Assembly: GCA_003222835.1 (NCBI GenBank)
Contig: QHXE01000058.1
Location: 1-11,737, forward strand
Origin: Acidobacteriota bacterium
GTDB taxonomy: Bacteria; Acidobacteriota; Blastocatellia; Pyrinomonadales; Pyrinomonadaceae
Length of the DNA stretch: 11,737 nt
Reading direction: 5' to 3'
This document shows, piece after piece, positions 5,663 through 11,737 of this stretch; within the stretch, counting starts at the first letter, position 1; every line of letters begins with the position of its first letter. The translations under genes and the position numbers were made by a program. The notes below the pieces were generated by a model, which worked only from the letters and a program-made list of their open reading frames with translations, was not told the origin of the DNA and searched no databases.

Positions 5663-8146
5663 TTATGCCACCAGCCGGTCCACCATCGATTGCACGTTGT
5701 TGTTATGGTGTATCTGGAAGGGAGGCACAGTTGCATTCAGCAGGTCTTCTGCATCTCGAGCTGCAAGCGGCCGCGAGAAGAAAAATCCCTGGCCCTTTTC
5801 GCATCCGAACGTTCTCAACTTCGTGACTTGGTCCAACGTCTCAACTCCTTCTGCCGTGACATCCATACCGAGGTTGCCCGCCAAGGACATAATCGTGCGG
5901 ACAATTTCCGTGTTCTCGTTGTTCCCGCTCATGCGACTCACGAAGGAGCAATCGATCTTCAAAGTGGAGATAGGAAATCTATGAAGGGAACTCAATGAGG
6001 AGTAGCCGGTGCCAAAATCATCTATGCTCAAGCCGACTCCCAGCATGCGTAACCTTCTGAGCATTTCAGCGACGTCTTCCACGTTTTCCACGACCACGCT
6101 TTCGGTGATTTCCAGTTGCAACGTGCAAGGATCAAGCCTTGTCTCCTCCAGCACCGTTTCTATTTGTTGGATAAGATTCGGTTCTGCGAATTGTTTTGGG
6201 GAAAGATTAACGCTGATCGTTAAGCGATCTTCGCCGGGGTACATTTCCTGCCATTGGCGAGCTTGCGCACACGCCTGACGCAGTACCCATTCACCAATTG
6301 GAATGATTAAGCCGGTCTCCTCGGCGACCGGAATGAATTGAGCCGGACTGATCAAACCATGTTTTTCGTGTTTCCAGCGCGCCAGAGCCTCGAAGCCGGT
6401 AACCTTAAACGTGTCGAGCGAAACAATAGGTTGATACTCAACAAACAATTCGTCTCGTGCAATCGCCTGTCTCAAATCATTCTGCATCTCGAGTTGCTTT
6501 ACTGCCCGAACATGCATGCTCTTATCGAATACCTGATAACGGCCGCCACCGAGTGACTTGGCGTAATACATCGCAGTGTCGGCGTCGCGTAAAATGTGTT
6601 CGGGCCGATCATAGCCAATCGTGCTTGGAGCTATCCCTATGCTTGTTGAGCTGAAGACCTGCTGGCCCTCCAGGTCAAATGGCAGGGCGAGCTCTCGCTG
6701 GATGCGCTCAGCGATATGGATTGCCTCGCCGTTGCTCTTTAGATCCTCTAGCAAGATTGTAAACTCGTCCCCTCCGAGCCGAGCGATTGTATCTCCCGGG
6801 CGCAAACACTCTTGTATTCTATGGGCGATTGCGATGAGCAGTTGATCGCCCACAAGATGTCCGAGACTGTCGTTCACCACCTTGAACCGATCCAGATCAA
6901 GGAAGAGCACCGAGAAGAGCGGATATTCGTGACGAAGATTCCGAGCCACGGCGAGCTTCAAGTGATCGACAAACAGGGCGCGGTTAGGCAGTCCGGTTAG
7001 TCCGTCGTGAAAAGCGTCGTGCACCAATTGGGCCTCGGCCCGCTTACGATCGGTGATGTCCTGAATTTGAAAAATGAAGCGCAGCAATTTAGTCTCGGGA
7101 TCGCGAACACGCGAAACACTCAAAAGCGTCCAGACCTCACGACCTGACTTATGGATGTATCTCTTTTCGGTTTGATAACCGGCAACCTGGCTATTCATCA
7201 ACCGCGACTGTTGCACCAGGAGATCGCCGAGATCTTCAGGATGAGTTAGGGACTGAATATCGGTCATCAGCATCTCAGCTTCCGAATAGCCAACAAGCTT
7301 ACACAGAGAGCGGTTGACTTGAAGCCAACGACCGTTCTCCGACACCAGCGCCATGCCAATGGAAGCATAGTCAAAGGCGCTGCGGAATCGCTCTTCACTC
7401 TCCTCGAGCAATTCCGCGTGCCGCTCGGCTTCCTTGGCTTGCGTAACTGAAGCCTCGACATTCCTTAAGTAGGTCTTGTAGGTGTAATAAATGATCGCCA
7501 CAATCGGCGTAATCATTAGAATGGCGTAGATCGACAGACCCTTCAGGGCATGCGCAGCAATACTGGCAATGGACGCCCCGGCAAAATAACTAATGGAGGT
7601 CCAGAGATAAGATTTTCGCCAGGTAGCGAATAGGGGCTGGTCGGTCTTGAGTGCCGTGTATATGGCGACGAGTCCAGAATTGGTAACGTACTGAACCAGA
7701 GCCATAATACATATCCCACCGAGAAAGACGATCGGATAGCCGGCGCGGCCGAGGTTCTGAACGGGACCAAAAAATAACTGCACGGTCCAAACCGTCAGGA
7801 ACGTGGAAAATACCATCTGAGAAGAGTTGAACAGGCAGACCCTGGGCTTCCTGCTTACGTATAACGATGAACTCAAGCCGTCGACTGCGGCCATGAGGAC
7901 TGCCGCCTCGCCGCTATAAAGCAGCATGGTGAGGAAGATAAGTGCGTCACCCACTGTGACCTCGCCCTTTACATATGGGATCGGGACACTCAACCGCGAG
8001 GCCACCGTCGCCATAATTATAAGCAGCAAGAGAAAGTGCCAATCAAGTTGTTGCAAGGTCAGCCGATGCAGGGAAAGGAGCATCGTGCCGGCGCCGGCGG
8101 CAACTATGAAAACCAAAAAAGGCTTGAAGAGGCGTTGCCTATTCAT
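5663..8146 (-). CDS. Membrane PAS-GGDEF-EAL cyclic-di-GMP turnover protein
   Basis: The 827-residue protein starts with about six or seven membrane segments (residues 8-222), a sensor region I cannot assign to a named family. A short coiled coil (228-255) and a PAS domain (about 253-365, ending QDITDRKRAEAQL) follow. The GGDEF domain (about 378-540) has the intact signature GGDEF at 458-462. RPGD at 449-452, five residues before it, fits the RxxD product-inhibition site. The EAL domain (about 555-805) has EAL at 586-588, Asn in SVNLSP, Glu in EITES, DDFGTGYSS (709-717), Lys-730, TAEGVET and GQGFFFSRPL. Both diguanylate cyclase and phosphodiesterase centres therefore look complete; which one dominates cannot be told. 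ATG 8146 lies 4 nt after the GNAT stop with only a weak ribosome site, so translation is probably coupled. It is the last gene of the minus-strand cluster. Confidence 0.95.
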   Translation of the reverse strand: MNRQRLFKPFLVFIVAAGAGTMLLSLHRLTLQQLDWHFLLLLIIMATVASRLSVPIPYVKGEVTVGDALIFLTMLLYSGEAAVLMAAVDGLSSSLYVSRKPRVCLFNSSQMVFSTFLTVWTVQLFFGPVQNLGRAGYPIVFLGGICIMALVQYVTNSGLVAIYTALKTDQPLFATWRKSYLWTSISYFAGASIASIAAHALKGLSIYAILMITPIVAIIYYTYKTYLRNVEASVTQAKEAERHAELLEESEERFRSAFDYASIGMALVSENGRWLQVNRSLCKLVGYSEAEMLMTDIQSLTHPEDLGDLLVQQSRLMNSQVAGYQTEKRYIHKSGREVWTLLSVSRVRDPETKLLRFIFQIQDITDRKRAEAQLVHDAFHDGLTGLPNRALFVDHLKLAVARNLRHEYPLFSVLFLDLDRFKVVNDSLGHLVGDQLLIAIAHRIQECLRPGDTIARLGGDEFTILLEDLKSNGEAIHIAERIQRELALPFDLEGQQVFSSTSIGIAPSTIGYDRPEHILRDADTAMYYAKSLGGGRYQVFDKSMHVRAVKQLEMQNDLRQAIARDELFVEYQPIVSLDTFKVTGFEALARWKHEKHGLISPAQFIPVAEETGLIIPIGEWVLRQACAQARQWQEMYPGEDRLTISVNLSPKQFAEPNLIQQIETVLEETRLDPCTLQLEITESVVVENVEDVAEMLRRLRMLGVGLSIDDFGTGYSSLSSLHRFPISTLKIDCSFVSRMSGNNENTEIVRTIMSLAGNLGMDVTAEGVETLDQVTKLRTFGCEKGQGFFFSRPLAARDAEDLLNATVPPFQIHHNNNVQSMVDRLVA

Positions 8147-8150
8147 AGCT

Positions 8151-9047
8151 TTAATTTCTTACCGACGGCTGCCGCAGGTAAAGGGTGTCGTAGTACTCAC
8201 GGAATTCGTAGCCCGCTTTTCGGTAAGAGCCTTGCGCTGCAGTATTCGTTTGGTTAACCAACAGGCAAACGGACTTGGTGCGCTCTAACAGATGATTCGT
8301 CAGTTGGGTCATGCACCTTGCGCCATAGCCATTTCCCCGATGCTCTGCGCTGACATACACACCCTCGAGGTAAACAACATCCGGCGTATCGCTGACGATG
8401 TCTGCTTTAAACTTCAAGCGTCCATCTTCGATGGCTACCCAAACTCTTCCTTGATTGATCCGGCGCGCGCAACGTTCGCGGAAGCCCGAAGGGTCCACGT
8501 CCAACGGGTTTACACCGCTTTCGTCGAAAGCCGTCTGTGCATGAATCGGCACTACCAGTTCAAGCTCCTCAGATCTCGCTGTCCGCAACGATTGCACCGT
8601 AATGACATTCTCCGGCGTGCGTTTATCCATCAATGATTCGCGGCAGACGAGTCGCGGCTGAGCGCCTCCCTTTGTGTAGTGGCTCAAGAACTGGCTGATC
8701 TTTTTCTGCTCACTTAACACGGTGTGGGCGGATGGGCAGCTTTGCGTTAGGTTGGCAAACGCCGCTAGCGCAGAATCAGCCTCCGCCTCGAAGAGTGTGA
8801 TGTGGCCAATCAAGGCGACTCCTTCAAGTCGCCCGTTCGCATCGCGGTACCCATAGAAGGTGCCTCGATTTAACGAGCTGGCCAGGCCATTGTCTCTTAT
8901 CCAACTCGACATAACGAACGTATGCGACGGTCGAGCGGCCAGAAAACTCAGCACGTCTGCCTTGTGCTCGTTATCGAGCGGCTGAATCTGCTGGTTGCCG
9001 GTTAGGGCCAGGGGCGGTGCCGGCTTGTTCGTGGAGACTGCGAGCAT
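8151..9047 (-). CDS. GNAT-family N-acetyltransferase
   Basis: The protein has 298 residues. The C-terminal half is a GNAT fold: strand LEGVYVSAEH, then the acetyl-CoA loop RGNGYG (237-242, matching R/Q-x-x-G-x-G/A), helix, the strand CLLVNQTNTAAQGSYRKAGY (261-280) and YYDTLYL. The N-terminal half (about 20-150) is a second, diverged domain. The overall layout resembles two-domain GNAT proteins with a DUF4081-type N-terminus, such as mycobacterial Rv2867c; this assignment is from memory of the motif order. Substrate unknown; no signal peptide, so probably cytoplasmic. ATG 9047 has AAAGGA 7 nt upstream. The gene is 43 nt after the subtilase and 4 nt before the GGDEF/EAL gene, suggesting co-transcription. 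Confidence 0.88.
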   Translation of the reverse strand: MLAVSTNKPAPPLALTGNQQIQPLDNEHKADVLSFLAARPSHTFVMSSWIRDNGLASSLNRGTFYGYRDANGRLEGVALIGHITLFEAEADSALAAFANLTQSCPSAHTVLSEQKKISQFLSHYTKGGAQPRLVCRESLMDKRTPENVITVQSLRTARSEELELVVPIHAQTAFDESGVNPLDVDPSGFRERCARRINQGRVWVAIEDGRLKFKADIVSDTPDVVYLEGVYVSAEHRGNGYGARCMTQLTNHLLERTKSVCLLVNQTNTAAQGSYRKAGYEFREYYDTLYLRQPSVRN

Positions 9048-9054
9048 TGCTTAA

Positions 9055-9060
9055 TCCTTT
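9055..9060 (-). promoter_or_regulatory. Ribosome binding site of the GNAT gene
   Basis: On the minus strand AAAGGA lies 7 nt before the ATG at 9047, inside the 43-nt gap after the subtilase stop. It confirms the start and shows the gene has its own initiation signal although it is probably in one transcript with the protease. Confidence 0.65.
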
Positions 9061-9090
9061 CTCTTCAGGGGGTCGATAAGAGAACTCCAG

Positions 9091-11298
9091 TTAGTAGCTG
9101 AGACAATCGTCGCCAGTGTCTATGACGGCTGTGTCTTCGGTCACAAGATCACCATTAATCGACGCGGCCTGTGCCAGAACATAAGCGTCGCTCACGATGG
9201 TCCCGTCGCTGACGATGGTGCCATCGCTGGCGATTACTCCGTCACTCACAATCGTGCCGTCGGTGAGGAGCACGCCATCGCTGACGATGGTGCCCAGGCG
9301 GAACAAGAGCGTGCCATCGCTCATGGTGATGCCGCTGCTGAGAAGGATCTTGTCGCTGACGATGGTGCCGTCGCTGGCGATCACGCCGTCAGTGACAATG
9401 GTCCCATCGGTGACGATAACGCCATCAGTGACGATGGTCCCGAGAGTGATAATCACACCGTCACTGACGATCGTACCGTCACTGACTATCGTGCCATTAC
9501 TGACAATCGTGGCATCAGTGACAATCGTGCCGTCACTGACGATCGTGCCATTACTGACTATCGTGCCATCAGTGACTATCGTGCCGTCACTGACGATCGT
9601 CCCCAGCGCATAGACAGGCTGATATTTGGTGATCAAGCTCGTGCCTTTGGCCCAATGCCGGCCCAGCAGGATGCCCTGCGTCCAAGTGAAAGTGTAGCCG
9701 GCGATGGTTGTTTGGGGCGTGGGCAAGAGAACGGTATTCAACAAGGCAGCCCCGACGGGTTTGGTGGTGCCAAAATTCGTTCGCACTAATCGAGCCAGCC
9801 GCACGGCGCCTTCAATGTTGACCTCGCCGGCGCCCTGCTCGAGCGTGTTGAAGCCCGATAGCGGCTGTGCCGTGTACATCAAAATGGCCTTCACCATATT
9901 CGGCGTCAGGGTAGGATTCGCTTGCAGTAGCAGCGCGGCTGCGCCAGCGACCACGGGCGACGCCATCGAGGTTCCGTTGAGATACATCTGTTCGCGCACA
10001 GAAACCGGGCTGACGTTAGCGTCAAGCTGCGGGTTCTGAGTAACAAGGACGTTATTTGGCGACTGTGCCTCAATAATCTTGTTACCGGGAGCAACCAGAT
10101 CCGGCTTCATCAAGCCATCGTAATGCCGGACGCCAAGCGCGTCAGTCCAGGAGCTTCGCGTTGGCCCACGCGAGCTATAGGTTGCCACGCCATCATCACT
10201 ACGAGTGTCGGTGCCAAAGGTGTTCGCGGCCCCGACTGTGATCGCCGAAGGTTCATTGCCGGGGCAATGAATCATTCCGTAAACTTTCTGGCCGGCGGCG
10301 TTCTTTCCGTTGTTGCCGGCAGCCACAACGACTACCACGCCGGAATTAACCAAGCGACGCACAGCAAGGCATATTGGATCGTTCTTGTAAGAATCAACGG
10401 CGGCTGTGCCCAGGCTCATATTGACAACGCGAATGTTGTAAGTCGTCTTGTTAGCCATGACCCAGTCGAGCGCAGCGAGTGTGCCAGAGACCGTGCCGGA
10501 GCCTTGCGAGTTCAGCACGCGCAGGTTGATTAGGTTCGCGGCTGGCGCCACTCCCAGGTAAGAGGCATTCGAAACACGGCCACTGCCGGCAACAATGGCA
10601 GCGACGTGGGTGCCATGGCCATAGGGATCATCAATCCGGTTTTCACCCGTGAAGTCCTGACTATAGACAACCCGCACGTTATTATTCTTGTCGAGAAAAT
10701 CTGTGTGGCTCGTGTAAATGCCCGAATCGAGAACGGCGATGCCTATGCCGGTTCCATCAACGCCATTGACGTTGATACCACTCGTGGTGCGCACAGCATC
10801 CGCGCCGGTCGTCGCCGAAAGGTGGCCCATTGATTGGGTCGGCCGGTCAAAGGAGACGAAGGAGACTTCGTTAAAAGCCGCCACAGTGTCAACAATACTC
10901 GCCGGCATTTCTACGGCGTGCGCACCAAGGCTTTGGAGCGTCTTCCTGATGTGCACACCGTTGCTATTTAACAACGAGTTCAAGCTACTGCTCATCGGCG
11001 CGCGAAGCTGAACGATAACTTTGACTATGTCCGTATTCGTTAGACTATGGGATTTCTTAGACAAGTCGGAAGATACTTTCGCCGGCGTGCCCGATGATTG
11101 GGCGCTGGCGCGCTCGCCCACCATGATGCCGGACAACAGGCATAGTGAGGCCACCAGCGATAGGCAGGTTAGCCATGTCGCTATGCGGCAGCGTTTGATC
11201 CTAGCGCGTCTAATAACTTCCCCAACCATGATGCCGTATAACGAACCGTCACCATGAGCGCGGTTAAGTAATCGGGGCAGGGGCTTTGAATTGTCCAT
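9091..11298 (-). CDS. Exported subtilisin-like serine protease (S8) with hexapeptide-repeat tail
   Basis: From ATG 11298 the protein has 735 residues. The start is chosen for AAGGAA 5 nt upstream; a GTG at 11352 would add 18 residues without such support. An unusually long N-region precedes a hydrophobic segment (about 39-58), with probable cleavage after ASA or ASAQ (64-67). An inhibitor I9-like propeptide (about 85-155) follows. The catalytic domain holds the full triad: Asp-191 (AVLDSGI), His-228 (GHGTHV) and Ser-444 (NGTSMASP), plus the oxyanion Asn-329 (AAGNNG). After the domain and a ~50-residue spacer come about 23 hexapeptides of the type GTIVSD (566-704), then a short end with DTGDDCLSY. 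No cell-wall or PEP-CTERM sorting signal is seen. Role: extracellular proteolysis, with the tail perhaps for anchoring or binding. It heads a likely operon with the GNAT and GGDEF/EAL genes. Confidence 0.94.
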   Translation of the reverse strand: MDNSKPLPRLLNRAHGDGSLYGIMVGEVIRRARIKRCRIATWLTCLSLVASLCLLSGIMVGERASAQSSGTPAKVSSDLSKKSHSLTNTDIVKVIVQLRAPMSSSLNSLLNSNGVHIRKTLQSLGAHAVEMPASIVDTVAAFNEVSFVSFDRPTQSMGHLSATTGADAVRTTSGINVNGVDGTGIGIAVLDSGIYTSHTDFLDKNNNVRVVYSQDFTGENRIDDPYGHGTHVAAIVAGSGRVSNASYLGVAPAANLINLRVLNSQGSGTVSGTLAALDWVMANKTTYNIRVVNMSLGTAAVDSYKNDPICLAVRRLVNSGVVVVVAAGNNGKNAAGQKVYGMIHCPGNEPSAITVGAANTFGTDTRSDDGVATYSSRGPTRSSWTDALGVRHYDGLMKPDLVAPGNKIIEAQSPNNVLVTQNPQLDANVSPVSVREQMYLNGTSMASPVVAGAAALLLQANPTLTPNMVKAILMYTAQPLSGFNTLEQGAGEVNIEGAVRLARLVRTNFGTTKPVGAALLNTVLLPTPQTTIAGYTFTWTQGILLGRHWAKGTSLITKYQPVYALGTIVSDGTIVTDGTIVSNGTIVSDGTIVTDATIVSNGTIVSDGTIVSDGVIITLGTIVTDGVIVTDGTIVTDGVIASDGTIVSDKILLSSGITMSDGTLLFRLGTIVSDGVLLTDGTIVSDGVIASDGTIVSDGTIVSDAYVLAQAASINGDLVTEDTAVIDTGDDCLSY
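9187..9603 (-). repeat. 18-bp coding repeat array, about 23 units
   Basis: Units of 18 bp encode six residues with consensus G-T/V-I-V-S/T-D/N. Most are near identical at both DNA and protein level in the 9470-9600 part. Others are worn (GVIITL, KILLSS, GITMSD) and one has an extra residue (GTLLFRL). The period and Gly, aliphatic and Asp spacing suggest a short-coil beta-solenoid. The regular period also keeps the opposite strand open, giving a false plus-strand frame. Confidence 0.9.
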
Positions 11299-11303
11299 TG
11301 GTT

Positions 11304-11309
11304 TTCCTT
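11304..11309 (-). promoter_or_regulatory. Ribosome binding site of the subtilase gene
   Basis: AAGGAA on the minus strand, 5 nt before the ATG at 11298 and preceded by an A-rich run. It decides the start in favour of 11298 over the GTG at 11352. Confidence 0.75.
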
Positions 11310-11364
11310 TTTTTTGAAACTTGAATGAATGCTCGCTTAAGTCTTCCGCCACATCGACAGCTAT

Positions 11365-11397
11365 AAAAAAGGCCGTTCCCCTCGAAAAGAAACGGCC
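11365..11397 (-). terminator. Strong intrinsic terminator upstream of the subtilase
   Basis: Read on the minus strand, GGCCGTT pairs with AACGGCC (arms within 11371-11397), the stem can be extended by G-U pairs, and six T follow (11370-11365). It lies 66 nt before the subtilase ATG. It may end an upstream minus-strand transcript, or act as an attenuator in the subtilase leader. If the former, the promoter must fit in the 66 nt that follow, where I see no clear -35/-10 pair. Confidence 0.75.
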
Positions 11398-11653
11398 GCA
11401 AGAAATGTCTTTATGCAGCGTCCTTCGGGAACTCCCACTGCCATATTCAAAAAGAACTTAGGCTGGTAAGTGCGTGCCAACATCCGCTTTCGCATGACGG
11501 CGGCGCTTATCGGTGACGACAATTTTGAAAGAACACGCCTCGTAGAACCTTTCTACGGGCGCCGAGTCCTCTGCGAAGTCCGTGCCAGAAACACTTGATC
11601 GGAGTAATTGCTTGATACAACAAGACTTCGCTCGAAACTGTCAAAGCACGCTC
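11398..11653. other. Unassigned region upstream of the subtilase leader
   Basis: I recognise no gene here. On the minus strand a 60-codon frame (11458-11640) is open, ending KADVGTHLPA and stop, but it has no ATG, GTG or TTG. The plus strand has a 42-codon frame from GTG 11470 in the same register. A perfect 7-bp stem with a 3-nt loop lies at 11541-11557, and GCAG/CTGC arms enclose 11415-11441. TTGACA (11645-11640, minus strand) looks like a -35 box, but the matching -10 region is poor. It could be a gene remnant, a dispersed repeat or a structured leader. Confidence 0.35.
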
Positions 11654-11737
11654 CTAGCGCGGGGCGTTCAAACTGACCGTAGGCTCGTTCAGATTAAAAT
11701 CGCGTGACCGGTCTTTGGCGCTTTGAGGCGTGCCTTG
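11654..11737 (-). CDS. Possible 3' end of an upstream minus-strand gene (partial)
   Basis: A frame open at the window edge gives 27 residues ending FNLNEPTVSLNAPR and a TAG stop. The composition is protein-like, and the orientation would fit the terminator at 11365-11397. It is too short to identify and may be chance. Confidence 0.2.
   Translation of the reverse strand, partial: QGTPQSAKDRSRDFNLNEPTVSLNAPR

Noticed and set aside
9187..9603. CRISPR-like array
   Set aside because: The 18-bp units are contiguous without spacers and encode a regular hexapeptide in a clear protease gene.
9197..9613. 138-codon plus-strand frame of MVPSLTIVPS-type repeats
   Set aside because: It is the mirror of the 18-bp repeat array in the subtilase; the period of 18 keeps all codons in phase on both strands.
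11361..11495. 44-codon minus-strand frame containing ARTYQP, reminiscent of ribosomal protein L34
   Set aside because: Only six residues resemble L34, the rest does not, and the frame runs through the terminator hairpin and its T-run.

Overview
The window reads as a chromosomal segment from a Gram-negative, moderately GC-rich bacterium. The best guess is an Acidobacteriota lineage of the Blastocatellia/Pyrinomonadales type. That rests on recurring styles rather than a marker gene: a fibre protein ending in an S74 chaperone domain, an exported Calx-beta/DUF4214 protein with a Thr-Pro linker, a repeat-rich subtilase, and several REP-like dispersed repeats. There is no phage, CRISPR, rRNA or tRNA signal.

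Layout. 1-714 (+) is the 3' end of a fibre-like protein with a C-terminal peptidase S74 intramolecular chaperone domain. 715-968 is a repeat-rich spacer holding a composite inverted repeat (two 32-bp identical REP-like arms plus flanking palindromes). 969-2603 (+) is a secreted Calx-beta/DUF4214 protein, followed by a long hairpin and a likely intrinsic terminator. 2757-5111 (-) is recG, convergent with the previous gene. 5142-5591 (+) is a DUF1992 (DnaJC28-like) protein, divergent from recG with only 30 nt between the outermost possible start codons. 5663-8146 (-) is a membrane GGDEF/EAL protein with a PAS domain. 8151-9047 (-) is a GNAT acetyltransferase. 9091-11298 (-) is an exported subtilisin-like protease with about 23 hexapeptide repeats at its C-terminus. 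The last ~440 bases hold the protease leader, a strong intrinsic terminator on the minus strand, and unexplained sequence.

How the parts may work together. The protease, the acetyltransferase and the cyclic-di-GMP enzyme lie head to tail on the minus strand with gaps of 43 and 4 nt, so they are probably one transcription unit. This is inferred from spacing. Cyclic-di-GMP often controls surface proteins and proteolysis, so a functional link is reasonable but unproven. recG is a housekeeping branch-migration helicase.

The most notable observation concerns the REP-like sequence that forms the inverted pair at 763-879. It also occurs twice in tandem inside recG, in frame, adding about 20 residues at the junction between the wedge domain and the rest of the protein. 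A dispersed repeat therefore seems to have been absorbed into an essential-type repair protein. The hexapeptide tail of the subtilase and the unexplained leader upstream of it are the other points worth a second look.
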